Source: Dysidea avara
Lineage: Eukaryota; Porifera; Demospongiae; Dictyoceratida; Dysideidae
NCBI RefSeq assembly: GCF_963678975.1
Contig: NC_089281.1
Location: forward strand, 11,433,277 to 11,497,276
DNA: 64,000 nucleotides
Direction of reading: 5' to 3'
The position numbers and the translations under genes are program-made. Of this stretch, positions 50,148 to 62,745 are shown piece after piece (the first letter of the stretch is position 1; every line of letters starts with the position of its first letter). The notes below the pieces were generated by a model. The model made no database searches. It worked only from the letters and a program-made list of their open reading frames with translations, and was not told where the DNA came from.

Positions 50148-52393
50148 TTGACTATGCTGTGATTTAAACAATTAAGCTAAGTACATACCATTTGGTCAAG
50201 TTGATCTAAATTAAAAACAATGAATGATTGTAGATTATGTTATCACTTAATTTATAATAAATGCACAAGCCTTAATTTTTAAGATTTATCAGTACAATTG
50301 GATTATAAGTATGATAACACCTTATTGTAAGTAGCACTGTGCTGAAGACATCCAGCATTGAGTGCTAGAGTCACCCTCCGGGATGTTTTGTCAACCTACG
50401 TATACTGGAACCCATTGATAACTAAGAGTGTAGCAGCAACATTGCATGGGACTCTAACATAAGTATTATACTGCATACAGTTTCTTTCCGTCCAGAGTAG
50501 AGTGTAGAATGCCATCAGCCTAGTTTGTTTGGAGGTGTTGATTACCACACACAAAGTGCTACATCAGTCTGAGGTGTTGGTACTGATAACACCTTAAATG
50601 ATATGCTGCCGTGATCTATTAATTTGGTGGTGCTGATCACAACAGGTGTTCCTGCAGTAGCCAATCCTTAAAGTGCAGTCACAACACCTTGACACACAGT
50701 GCTATAGGTGGTGTTACAACACATCATCAAAGAGTTATAGAAAAGACACAATCATAGCTCCCTGACATGCGTATGGTGCCACAGAACTGTTGCAACACAT
50801 CATTTTGGGATGCTATAGAATAGGTCGTAACATAATGTACGTAGCACTGGTACAGGTGTACCAGCCCCGTACATGTTGCCTGGCTATGGTGTATCTATGA
50901 GTCTGAATATTAGCTCAGGTGATTTTTTCTCCTTTCTGCAACTTTTCAAACACACCTATATCATTAACATCTTCAAAACAGGTTGTAGGACCAGGTGTCC
51001 TACAGACCTTCAGCACTTGTGCTGTAAAGCACTGATACGCGTAGTGACAAAAGTAAGTTAAACAACACAACCGTATAGCTAAGCTAAGCCAAAGACAGCT
51101 GTGTGTTTACCACATAGATGCAAACCCTGCAGTGCTGAGTAAATAGCTTTTCTACACTTTTATTGTACATTATAGCTACTAAACAGCGAGGACAAAGGCT
51201 TGTAACATCACAGAATTAGAACACTTCCATAGTGGGAGTGAACCATGCATGTTTGTGGCTACTTAGCATACCACAATCTACACATTCTGCTCTTCATGCT
51301 GAAGTTTCTATATGACATTAGAACTTAATGACAATGAATTTAAACATAATGTATAGTGCTGAAACGCAGAGATGTATCAAGGATTTTTTCAAGGCGTTTT
51401 CCAGATTTGATAGTGAGCTATAGGTGCAGCAGCTGCTGACAGATTTTGAACATTAGTCAAAATTGACTATAGTTCTGTAAATAAACTATAAATTATTTTG
51501 AAATGTTAAACTTACGTAGTTCTATGATTTGTGGCTGGTCCGGTATTGTAGTGATGTAGCTACATCCCCAATTGAAATAAAAACCTCAAGACTTAATTAG
51601 ATACTAAATCATTCTTTAAATTTCAAGGTAGTAATAGATTTATATTATTCTTAGCACCCACTTTAAAATTGCAATGTGTTCTATTAGAGTAGTTTTGACT
51701 GCCCTATCAGAGATCTGAGTACCTCGATCTTTTATAAAGCTTTTTCAATACATAGCTCTCCCCTAATCCACTTTTGAGGAATCATTGTAAGTTTTCTATT
51801 ATACTGTAGCTATCTGCTTGCACTGCTCCCATTTATTCGGTATATTCATGCTGTCAAACTAAGATAGTCTGGTGGTCCTGCTGCAAATATACAAGTTAAA
51901 ACTTTGTAGGGGGTTATGAAACCCCAGGAAATCTCCCTAAGTAAGCCTCTGGAAACCTGCCAGGACTGATGTGCCCTATTATTGTGCACGCTATGCACTT
52001 AACCCCAAGTATGTATCCATTTTATTTTTTTTACAACAGTGAAGCCCAAAGTACGTATTTAAACATCTGTTATATTTACATGTCCCATACTGTAGTACCC
52101 AGCTTTTATAAATAGTTTATGAGCAGGGTCATTGTGTAAAGTGCAAGGTCACACTACTAATAAGTGAAACCAGGAGTTCATAATATTATATAGGAGAACT
52201 CTTGGTGAAATATATGCTTAAAACTAGGTTCAGGTATTCTGTACATGCAGCAAAGTAGTTTAAACATGAAGCACATGTATGAAACAATTCATATACTCTA
52301 ATACAACACATGGTACAAGCACACAGACAAAACATCAGTTTGTGCAATATTTTCCCTTTCTGTAATTAGCTATAGTTTACACAAATCAATAAA
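50148..52393. other. Spacer of the large inverted repeat, 3' part
   Basis: AATAAA at 50,256-50,261 could be the old poly(A) signal of the HECT copy. 50,340-50,830 has loosely repeated CAACAC/GTGCTATAG-type words suggesting an ancient degenerate repeat. The dispersed TCTATTAGAGTAGT motif occurs at 51,678-51,735. No gene recognised. Confidence 0.4.
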
Positions 52394-52624
52394 TGTGACC
52401 GGATTTTGGAAAATCAGCCTTAATGTCACATTGTACAACTGGAATATTTATGATAAAATAAGGCATTACAAACTTTCATTCAGTAGATCAGTAGTTAGTA
52501 CTGTGAATTACCTGAAATTCTGTGAAATATTTTACTAGGCGCATAAGTATGTGCTTTAGTGGTGACACATAAGTGTAGATTCCATGTATTTCAAATGTGA
52601 CATTAAGACTGATTTTCCAAAAAC
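52394..52624. mobile_element. MITE with TGTGACCGG end, abutting the inverted-repeat arm
   Basis: Left end TGTGACCGGATTTTGGAAAA, continuing to TTAATGTCACA, is mirrored by TGTGACATTAAGACTGATTT at 52,594-52,615. The right terminus is replaced by, or merges with, the inner boundary of the right arm. Related by its first 13 bases to the element at 10,000. Confidence 0.6.
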
Positions 52625-53469
52625 AAGTGCTGTTAGTACTTGACTGCTCTATTTGAGTATTTCAGTCTGTACAAAAAAAGCTTGAACACCTCTCTTCAAT
52701 ACTTGGATTACTCTCATCACTCATTACATTCACACATACAGAAAATATTATCACTTCCCTGTGCTCCTTTCTATTCTTATTTACACTTAACATGTAACTG
52801 CACCTGTTGTTTCTACTAGCTTCCTAGCTAGGAAATATTTTAAAATTCCGAAGGGGTGCTCAAGCACTACTCTAAATCTGCCCTTGACAACTGTTCAAAC
52901 CTAAAAGGATATTTAATATCCTTCCGATTATGAACTTGTCTGCACGATAAATTAATGGTTTTGCGTAGCATGGCAGCTGCTTCTCTCTGAACCAGAGATG
53001 GGTGTTCTTCCAAATGCCGCCTAGCCCATCAGTACTATGAGGTTAAACCAGGCCTTATAGGTGAGCTGTACTTGTTGAACCACCAGCTAACAAGTGTAAG
53101 ACATTCAAGAGATAATACAAGCTTCTACTATAGTGACACTTTATGTACTGGCTGCACTGTAGCTGCAGCACTCAGGTTGCAAGACTCTCTATATGCAAAA
53201 CCTGGTGGGATTCCATGACCAAGTGCTATTTAATGAGCTTCCAAACCACCCCTAAATGACAGGCAGGCCCATACATTTCACTGACAAGTGCCTTGTTGTG
53301 GGGCAATCCAATAGCAAGGAAAGTGCAATGCAAAGAACCAGATCTCATTAAAAGCTACTATTTAAAATGATCGGTTTAAGTCTGTCTTTATACTCACTCC
53401 ACAGCTGCAATTGCCACTCTTGAAGGTACTGTGTTTCCCAATATCTCACCAATGAATATTACAACAGAA

Positions 53470-53800
53470 GGTGTGTGTACCTGTACTTCAACTACTGCAA
53501 GAATTAGATCCAAACAAATCAGCTGGTCCAGATGGAACAGCATCAAAATTTTTTAAAGGACACTACTGTCGGCATAGCTCCTGATCTCACACTCATACAT
53601 AAAGCTTCATTACATCAGGCTTCCTTCACAAGGACACCAGTGTACAGGAAGACTCTGCATACTAATCGACCATACTATAGACCTATGTGCATCCCTGGCT
53701 AGAACGCATTATCTCATTAGCCATAGCTATAGTGACTATACAATATCATGTACATTGATTTAGAAAAAAACAAAAAACAACTGAGACACTGCTGTTAGAG
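53470..53800 (+). pseudogene. LINE reverse transcriptase fragment (mirrored in left arm)
   Basis: LLQELDPNKSAGPDGTASKF is the typical start of LINE reverse transcriptases. Following sequence, with frameshifts, gives LTLIHKASLH and a RPYYRPM phrase resembling the conserved RPI region. The mirror copy is at about 46,886-47,216 on the minus strand. Confidence 0.7.
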
Positions 53801-54421
53801 ACTATACTAATACCTGGCTATCCGCATAACTCTTCTGTACGAATGACTCATAGAGTACAGTAATGCAGCTAATTGGTACTGTATGGAAAGTACGACAGGC
53901 ATACTTTGGCACTTTGATCCTCACATGCAATGTCTAGTATTGGTAAAAATCTATGGGAAGGTGTCATGCACCTATCAGTGTCATGTCCCATCCCCACCCC
54001 CTCCCGGGGCATCTCCATATGTGATTGTCGATTCTTGTCTACATTCCTGGGGCAATTGACAGCCATCCGGCTCTATGCTCACATACCATAAATGGCTATT
54101 CATGTCACATGAATTGAATATATGCATCTAGCTAGTTACCCTCCTACAAAAGGTGAGGACATAATGGGGATTTGACAGCCAATTGTTTTTCATGGCAGAC
54201 ACTCATCTCCTGTATTCCTTCACCCTCAGCATGACATTGATCGGCGCATTACTTGAAAGTTGATTGTAATTAAGCCTGTTTCAAATCAAATTGCAAGATT
54301 CCTGCTCTGAATCTCCAGACTCCACCTTTATACTGCAGCCATACAACAACGTTTGTGATATGTCCCTTGTACACGAGGGTACACGAGGTTACAGAATTGC
54401 CACTGAGGAGAATTGATGAGA

Positions 54422-55285
54422 ACAATTGAGAGTTGAAGTGTGAAAATGAAGCAAGAGTTGAAGCAACGAAATGACTGTTTGAGTGTTGAAGTATGAATAT
54501 GAAGCAAGAGTTGAAGTGGTGAAATGACTATTTGAGTGTTGAAGTGTGAATATGAAGCAATAGTTGAAGTGGTGAAATGACTGTTTGAGAGTTGAAGTGT
54601 GAATATGAAGCAATAGTTGAAGTGGTGAAATGACTGTTTGAGTGTTGAAGTGTGAATATGAAGCAATAGTTGAAGTGGTGAAATGACTGTTTGAGTGTTG
54701 AAGTGTGAATATGAAGCAAGAGTTGAAGTGGTGAAATGACTGTTTGAGTGTTGAAGTGTGAATATGAAGCAAGAGTTGAAGTGGTGAAATGACTGTTTGA
54801 GTGTTGAAGTGTGAATATGAAGCAAGAGTTGAAGTGGTGAAATGACTGTTTGAGTGTTGAAGTGTGAATATGAAGCAATAGTTGAAGTGGTGAAATGACT
54901 GTTTGAGAGTTGAAGTGTGAATATGAAGCAAGAGTTGAAGTGTGAATATGAAGCAAGAGTTGAAGTGCTGAAATGACTGTTTGAGTGTTGAAGTGTGAAT
55001 ATGAAGCAAGAGTTGAAGTGCTGAAATGACTGTTTGAGTGTTGAAGTGTGAATATGAAGCAATAGTTGAAGTGCTGAAATGACTGTTTGAGAGTTGAAGT
55101 GTGAATATGAAGCAATAGTTGAAGTGCTGAAATGACTGTTTGAGTTTTGAAGTGTGAATATGAAGCAATAGTTGAAGTGGTGAAATGACTGTTTGAGAGA
55201 ATATGAAGCAAAGGTTGAAGTGGTGAAATTATTGTTTGAGAGTTATGAAGCAATAGTTGAAGTGGTGAAATGACTATTTGAGTGT
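54422..55285 (-). repeat. 53-bp tandem array, about 16 copies
   Basis: Reverse-complement counterpart of the left-arm array with fewer units. It includes one shortened unit near 54,920-54,960, where the phrase GAAGTGTGAATATGAAGCAA recurs after about 30 bp. Confidence 0.95.
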
Positions 55286-55410
55286 TGAAAGTTGAAATGC
55301 CTATATGTATAAATATGCGAAAGGCATGCAAGCATACACAAAATGATACATGCATTTATTTATATAGTACATACTTAAAAGTGGATTTTTGTCCACAACG
55401 GCATTCCATA

Positions 55411-56705
55411 CTATTTTGATACATGCATAGCCCTTGACTCTATATCTCATGAGCCCTCTTGAAAGGTTACTCTAATAGAGTAGCCAGGTATACTCCAATA
55501 GAGAATTATTCGTGTATAAACTGAGGTGGAAGGAACTCTACTGCTGGAAATGATGTGGAATGCTGAATTTAAAAGTTCCACTGGGAAAGAATGTTAGACC
55601 AGGTATTGTATCTAATGTTAGGCGATGCAAACTCGAGTGTGAACTTTTATGCTATTAGTCTACAGTATAATAATTTGAGTCACAGCTATAGGTATAGAAC
55701 CTCCTGTATTAAATTACACCTAGATAAAAATTAAACTATCTATAGACATTTTGATTGCCCACATTAAAGCAATTTGTCAGTGGATCCATGTACGCATGTA
55801 TCTATAGGGGTAGGCAAATATGTATTGTTTGCCATATTGATGTAGCTACTATTATATTTACGCGTGAAAAAATAGCAATCTGTTAACTGAGTTTTAAACC
55901 ATCAAATATTCAGCAGCTGTAGATCCCCACATCTGTAACTCAGTACTGTTGTTAGAGAACCCATTTGAGAAATTATATCTGTGCATGCCTCTGTAAACCA
56001 TGCAAAATATAATTAAATGATATTTTATGCCCACTGGTGTTTCGTTCTTTGTGTTTATTTAAAGGATCACAGTTCTAGTGTTTCAATATTGTGCCATTAA
56101 GTATACATGAACTATATGGCCATATATTACTATAGGTCCAAACATGCATAATTATATATAGTTCTTGTACTTTGCCTGCAGAAGATGTGTTTTACTATAG
56201 AAGCATTTGGCTTTATAACATTCTTTTTGGCTCAACATTGTGTGGACTGTAAACTAGAACAGTAAACCTCACATGTTCTTCTTCACATTGTAAAGATACA
56301 CATTCTCACTATACTTGTGTAAACTTAGAAGAAGAGATTTAATTCTGTAACCATTCTATCATGCTAAAGTGTAAAGTGTTTACTCTTGTACTTGGCCAGT
56401 TTTTCAGTATAATATATACAACCTTCTTTGTAGCCCTTAATGCCTATTGTAGTGATGCACGCATAGTCACATTATTCTTTCAATATGAACCTATAGAAAG
56501 ATTTGTGGTCTTGTATTCAAGAGGTGTTTATCTTTACTGTAACAAAACAGAAGTGAAAGTGAAAATTATGAAAGTAATAGCTGACAATCAGTTGTATACC
56601 TAGCAACAATCACCATAAACAATTGTTCTATTCAGCTGTAGTTGTATATACACACAATACCTTGGTATGCATAAACAGTGTGTTCAGATTAAGCCATGGT
56701 CATGT
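55411..56705. other. Intergenic, no gene seen
   Basis: AT-rich. Two loci of the dispersed CTCTAATAGAGTAG motif lie at 55,468-55,505. A hydrophobic 80-codon frame at 56,361-56,603 has no recognisable family and is not called. Confidence 0.4.
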
Positions 56706-57123
56706 TTAGTGTTGTTTTAGTCTATAACTAAAACTAAAAGCACTTTTAGTAAGGCAAATATGTATTAGCTAACTAAAACTTTAACTAAAAGCAAATCCAT
56801 ATTATAACTAAACTATAAATCTGTAACTAAAAAAAAAACAGCGGAAAAATTTACTAAAACTAAATCTATAAAACTAAAAAGAATTAACTAAAACCAAATG
56901 ATTTTCTTATGCACAACTAAAACTATATAACTAAAACTAAAAAGTTTTCATGTTTTTAACTAAAACTATAACTAAAACTAAAACAACAAAGACAATATAA
57001 CCATAACTAAATCTATAACTAAAATGAATTAAGAAGGATTACTATAACTAAAATTAAAACTATTGAAGAAACTAGCTATGACTATATAACTAAAACTAAA
57101 ACTCTTTACTAAAACAACACTAA
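56706..57123. mobile_element. ACTAAAA-rich element with inverted ends
   Basis: TTAGTGTTGTTTTAGT at the left and ACTAAAACAACACTAA at the right flank a body made almost entirely of ACTAAAACTATAACTAAA-like words. No coding capacity. Confidence 0.65.
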
Positions 57124-57264
57124 GTTGCTCAGACCACTGCACGTTGTCGTACATAATAAGTTCACATAATTTATGTTCTACAGGTGGAAAAAAGCACAGA
57201 ATGAAACTGTACTGCTGTATGTAGCATCCAAACATCAATATATGCTATAGTTTTTGACCTGATG

Positions 57265-57790
57265 GTGGTTTAGTTAGCTATAACTAAAACTAAAAGTATT
57301 TTTAGTAAGAGAAATATGCATTAGTTAACTAAAACTAAAACTATAACTAAAAGCAAATAGTCCATGTTATAAATCTATAACTAAAATACAACAGAATATT
57401 TTACTAAAACTAAATCTAAAACTAAGAAAAGATTACTAAAACTATAACTAAAACTAAAAGATTTTCTTATGTACTACTAAAACTATAACTAAAACTAAAA
57501 GGTTTTTGGAAATGTTACTAAAACTATAACTAACACTAAAATAACACAGAGAATATAACCATAATTAAATCAATAACTAAAAAGAATTAAGAAAAATTAC
57601 TATAACTAAAACTAAAACTAAAGTTATTGACGAAACTGACTATGACTATATAGTGCTGATGGAACAAACCATATACTTACAATGATTAGTAATCAGATTC
57701 CTGAATTGTTATCCTTACGGCTCAGTATTTAGATGTAACATGAGTCTAGTGTTGTTTTAGTAAGGTTTAGTTTTAGTTATAGTGGTGGTG
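57265..57790. repeat. Second ACTAAAA-rich repeat copy
   Basis: Similar simple-word body to 56,706-57,123, ending TAGTGTTGTTTTAGTAAGG and then TTTAGTTTTAGTTATAG in inverse sense. The left boundary is diverged. Confidence 0.55.
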
Positions 57791-57928
57791 TTGCTTAGTG
57801 AGATCTAACCAACTAGTTATAATTATATTATATGCTGATTATACTGGTAAACTATATAACAGGCATAGCAGACACTTATCATATTCTATTGTATCATGTG
57901 CTTCTTGACAGCTAGCAAAACCACCTCC

Positions 57929-58843
57929 ATAGCACATTGATGGATGGTCACCTTCATAAGTTGTGCAAACAAGGAAAATACACAAGGATTAAAGATTTTG
58001 TTAACACTTGTGAGGATCTTCCACTCATAGTTGGGGAGTACTAGGGTATACTATGCACCCACACATGAAGCAGCAAACAACGATCATCCAAAAGTATTAG
58101 AGTTGTTAATATGATTAGGTCAATTGCTGTGCCAATAGTGACTGTACTCCACCACATCTAGTCGATAAATATGGCAGACTTGAACAACTTTACTAGTAAA
58201 CTCGATAGTATTAGAGCGTAGATATTTTAAATGTACTTACATGCACACCCTCACTGTGAGGCTCATGCATGATAAAATAATAAACAGTGTTGGGGGTAAC
58301 TCGTAACATAAGTAACGCGTAACATAAGTAACGCGGTACGTAATAATTATTACTTTGAAGTAATATAACGAAATATGCTGTAAAAACTATAACTCAAGTT
58401 ACTTTACTTGCAAATGTAACTAGTTACCAAAGTAATGAAGTTACTGTAACGAGTCTAGTATTACATAATATTAATACTTCAAGTAACAAAGTTACTAATC
58501 TTGTTAGTAATCCACTGAGTAACGCCTAACCACTCAGTACGAAGTAATGAAGCCTATATACTGAATCATGTCATGTGATAAAGTGGTAGTTTCATACGTG
58601 ACAGCTTAAGGCTGTGGACACAAGGTAATATAATATGTAATATATCTATAGTTACTTTATTATATGGGTAATATGTAACTGTAACTAAATAGTTCAGTTG
58701 TAAATAATATGTAATATGTAACGAGTTACATTTAAAAAGTAACTGTCCCAACACTAATAATAAATAAATGGCAGGACACCTATACAATTAGCAATATACA
58801 GCTCCATGCAAACGTGATGTAGTAAAAGTAATGAAGAATGCTG
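57929..58843 (+). pseudogene. Decayed ankyrin first exon of a third LRRK-like copy
   Basis: Matches the MAHQLDDRLHKLCKQ exon, but the start codon is ATA (57,929). HKLCKQGKYTRIKDFVNTCE, EAANNDHPKVLELL and a DKYGR phrase follow, with stops and frameshifts. The end of the exon (GRTPIQLAIYS, then DVVKVMKNA and donor GTCAGT at 58,844) resumes after the MITE at 58,285-58,755. The matching second exon appears at 63,727. Confidence 0.75.
58285..58755. mobile_element. Intact AGTAAC-type hAT-like MITE
   Basis: Ends CAGTGTTGGGGGTAAC and GTCCCAACACT, with internal AGTAACGCG repeats. AATAATAAA lies directly outside both ends (58,276-58,284 and 58,756-58,764), an 8- or 9-bp target duplication that fits hAT. 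It interrupts the decayed ankyrin exon. It is collinear with the split copy at 6,999-11,556 in the opposite orientation. Confidence 0.85.
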
Positions 58844-59653
58844 GTCAGTGTCTGTGCATCTAGTGCATATAGTAATACAGTGTGTGTATACATAACTTGT
58901 ATAGAAAGACAAATGCTTCCTGCCTATATAAGCACACAATTGTATAACTATATTATGATATTTATATATATGAAACCTTAATGTACATGTACTTAGTGTG
59001 GATGCTGTAAATTTGGCTTAGAGTTTATGCTAACATGAATGCAAATCTCTGATGGTTATAAAACAAGATGTATACAAAATTTCTTCTTCCACAACTTCCA
59101 AGGCACATGTGCATGTGTACTGGTTTGTGTAATGGATACAAGTAATTATGTAGAAACTATAGCTATGTGATTGTGCACAAAAGGCTACAGTTTTCCTTCT
59201 AGAGCTGGCATACAGGAAAGTACATCATATAAATGCTGTAGTGAAAGTATAGTATAAAATTTTAGGGTTAAAGATAGAACTTCCAGAATCTATAAAAATT
59301 TTACAAGTATGTAAAGAGGGCTTTAGAAACAAGAATAAGCTTACACTTATAATGTCAATCTATACTGCAGTAGTGGATCCAGCATGAGGGTAATTGAATC
59401 AAACTCTCCTCCTCCAATTCCACGTGTAAGGCACAACTCTTAAGATCTATGTATACATGATACTGTATATAACATGCACTATATATTATGCTTATGCTAG
59501 TTTTAGTAGGGCAGATGTAGAGGGATACATGCAGGGACACCTTCTCCAGCTTAAACACATAACTACAAAAATATTTAATAAACAATGTAGGTACTCTTAA
59601 TAGAGCAGTCAATAATATCACTAATGTGCAATCATTACAATACCATGTGTTTC
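58844..59653. other. Intergenic or intronic, no gene seen
   Basis: Would be the start of intron 1 of the third LRRK-like copy. AT-rich, with one dispersed-motif locus at 59,588-59,612. Confidence 0.4.
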
Positions 59654-59950
59654 AGGGGTGGTGGAGCAGGCCAAAGAGTGGGGGGCCAGGCCAGCTGTGA
59701 GTTGAAGACCAAAAAAAAAAAAAAAAAGTCACAGCCTGCTAACAATAGCTGCAGCTGCTCTTCACCAATTATACCTCCTTATTTATAACTACACATACGT
59801 TGCTAAGTGATTTGCTACACTGCTTCTCTGAATAATGTGACTGCTCTATTAGAGTATTCAGATCCTGACTGTTCTATTAGAGTATCTCGATCTTTTCTTG
59901 CAAACAGTGTACAAAAAAAAGTGGGGGATGCCCCCCCCCCCCCGCCTATG
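59654..59950. mobile_element. Possible MITE with G/C-run ends
   Basis: Left CAGGGGTGGTGGAGCAGGCC and a right end dominated by a C run before CGCCTATGATG. It contains an 18-base A run and two reverse copies of the dispersed motif (59,832-59,893). A relative of the left end (GAGGGGTGGTGGAGCAAGCC) occurs at 25,718. Boundaries uncertain. Confidence 0.4.
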
Positions 59951-60390
59951 ATGTGTTTGAATTTTGAGTCGGTTATTGCATATAATTTGTTTCAATCAAC
60001 ATTGTATGCAACACTTGAATATCTCATAAAATTGAAATTATAATCATTAGCTCCTCCCCTATTAGGTTTACCCAAGTATTTCTCTATCTGTACAGTAATA
60101 GTTAAATGCTACAATTATAATGAAATAAAAAGATAGATTTTGCTGCCAGGAGCAGAGATTTGAACACTGACAAATTTGTTGGTTTGGGTTTGTCCATATA
60201 GTTGCTGTAATAGCCGACAAGATAAATTGTACAGTTTCTGTCGATACAAGAGCAGTAACTGTTGTTTTTGCATACTATACAACTAACTTAGTTTCTTTAT
60301 CACACCTACAGTGTAGTGCTGAGTGTACTAGTATTATTGCCAATTCATGTGGTCCAGTAAGTTTGGGATGGACTACCCAAAATAGTAAGC
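59951..60390. other. No gene seen
   Basis: AT-rich sequence before the nested palindromes, with no coding similarity. Confidence 0.4.
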
Positions 60391-60559
60391 CCAGAAGGGG
60401 AATTGGAAACAGTGGAAATGGAAACCGGAAACGGAAAGTGGAAAACATACCATTAGGGAGAGGAAGTTTCCATAACACGGAGTTAGGATATTACTGTGTA
60501 CTACTGTACCCTAAATGATGCACATTTTCAGTAGCATTACACAGTTAGGTGTTAACTCA

Positions 60560-61918
60560 TTGGAGTGATCTGAGTGATTGCAGTGATCTGAGTGATCTAA
60601 GTGATCTGAGTGATTGGAGTGATTGGAGTGATCCGAGTGATTGGAGTGATCTGAGTGATTGGAGTGATCTGAGTGATCTGAGTGATTGGAGTGATCTGAG
60701 TGATTGGAGTGATCTGAGTGATTGGAGTGATTGGTGTGATTGGAGTGATCTGAGTGATTGGAGTGATCTGAGTGATTGGAGTGATCTGAGTGATTGGAGT
60801 GATCTGAATGATCTGAGTGATCTGAGTGATTGGAGTGATCTGAGTGATTGGAGTGATTGGGTGATTGGAGTGATAGGAGTGATCTGAGTGTTTGGAGTGA
60901 TCTGAGTGATCTGAGTGATTGGGTGATTGGAGTGATCTGAGTGATTGGAGTGATCTGAGTGATTGGAGTGATCTGAATGATCTGAGTGATCTGAGTGATT
61001 GGAGTGATCTGAGTGATTGGAGTGATCTGAATGATCTGAGTGATCTGAGTGATTGGAGTGATCTGAGTGATTGGAGTGATTGGGTGATTGGAGTGGTAGG
61101 AGTGATCTGAGTGTTTGGAGTGATCTGAGTGATTGGGTGATTGGAGTGATAGGAGTGAACTGGGTGATTGGAGTAATCTGAGTGATTGGAGTGATCTGAG
61201 TGATCTGAGTGATTGGAGTGATCTGAGTGATTGGAGTGATCTGAGTGATTGGAGTGATCTGAGCGATCTGAGTGATTGGAGTGATCTGAGTGATTGGAGT
61301 GATCTGAGCGATCTGAGTGATCTGAGCGATCTGAGTGATTGGAGTGATCTGAGTGATTGGAGTGATTGGAGTGATCTGAGTGATTGGAGTGATCTGAGTG
61401 ATCTGAGTGATTGGAGTGATTGGTGTGATTGGAGTGATTGGAGTGATCTGAGTGATTGGAGTGATCTGAGTGATTGGAGTGATCTGAGCGATCTGAGTGA
61501 TTGGAGTGATCTGAGTGATTGGAGTGATCTGAGTGATTGGAGTGATCTGAGCGATCTGAGTGATCTGAGCGATCTGAGTGATTGGAGTGATCTGAGTGAA
61601 TGGAGTGATCTGAGTGATTGGAGTGATTGGAGTGATCTGAGTGATTGGAGTGATCTGAGTGATTGGAGTGATTGGTGTGATTGGAGTGATTGGAGTGATC
61701 TGAGTGATTGGCATGATCTGAGTGATCTAAGTGATTGGAGTGATCTGAGTGATTGGAGTGATCTGAGTGATGGGAGTGATCTGAATGATCTGAGTGATCT
61801 GAGTGATTGGTGTGATTGGAGTGATCTGGAGTGATTGGAGTGATCTGGAGTGATTGGAGTGATCTGAGTGATTGGAGTGATCTGAGTGATTGGAATGATC
61901 TGAGTGATTGGAGTGTCA
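60560..61918 (+). repeat. 18-bp satellite, forward array
   Basis: Unit GTGATCTGAGTGATTGGA, itself two 9-bp halves (GTGATCTGA and GTGATTGGA) that sometimes repeat separately. Occasional variants (GCGATCTGA, GTGATAGGA) mark larger repeated blocks, for example around 61,280-61,340 and 61,480-61,580. Confidence 0.95.
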
Positions 61919-62745
61919 GATCACTCCAATCACTCAGATCACTCCAATCACTCAGATCACTCCAATCACTCAGATCACTCCAATCACTCCAATCACTCAG
62001 ATCACTCCAATCACTCTAATCACTCCAATCACTCAGATCATTGCAATCACTCGGATCACTCCAATCACTCAGATCACTCCAATCACTCAGATCACTCCAA
62101 TCACTCAGATCACTCCAATCACTCCAATCACTCAGATCACTCCAATCACTCAGATCACTCCAATCACTCCAATCACTCAGATCACTCCAATCACTCTAAT
62201 CACTCCAATCACTCAGATCATTGCAATCACTCGGATCACTCCAATCACTCAGATCACTCCAATCACTCAGATCACTCCAATCACTCAGATCACTCCAATC
62301 ACCCAATCACTCAGATCACTCCAATCACTTAGATCACTCCAATCACTCAGATCACTCCTATCACTACGATCACTCCAATCACCCAATCATTCCAATCACT
62401 CAGATCACTCCAATCACTCAGATTACTCCAATCACTCAGATCACTCCTATCACTCCGATCACTCCAATCACCCAATCACTCCAATCACTCAGATCACTCC
62501 AATCACTCAGATCACTCCAATCACTCTAATCACTCCAATCACTCAGATCACTCCAATCACTCAGATCACTCCAATCACTCCTATCACACCAATCACTCCA
62601 ATCACTCAGATCACTCCAATCACTCAGATCACTCCAATCACTCAGATCACTCCAATCACTCAGATCACTCCAATCACTCAGATCACTCCAATCACTCAGA
62701 TCACTCCAATCACTCAGATCACTACAATCACTCAGATCACTCCAA
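61919..62745 (-). repeat. 18-bp satellite, reverse array
   Basis: Exact complementary-sense continuation of the same satellite. It contains a nearly exact internal duplication of about 180 bp (about 61,985-62,160 repeated at about 62,165-62,290, both with ATTGCAATCACTCGGATC). Confidence 0.95.

Larger units (their letters stand above)
52609..55410 (-). repeat. Large inverted repeat, right arm
   Basis: Reverse complement of 44,877-48,077, ending GGCATTCCATA. About 400 bp shorter than the left arm, explained entirely by fewer 53-bp units. The plus strand here carries the LINE fragment in coding sense. Confidence 0.95.

Noticed and set aside
56361-56603. Hydrophobic 80-codon frame
   Set aside because: No recognisable family, no splice or repeat support, and expected by chance in AT-rich DNA.
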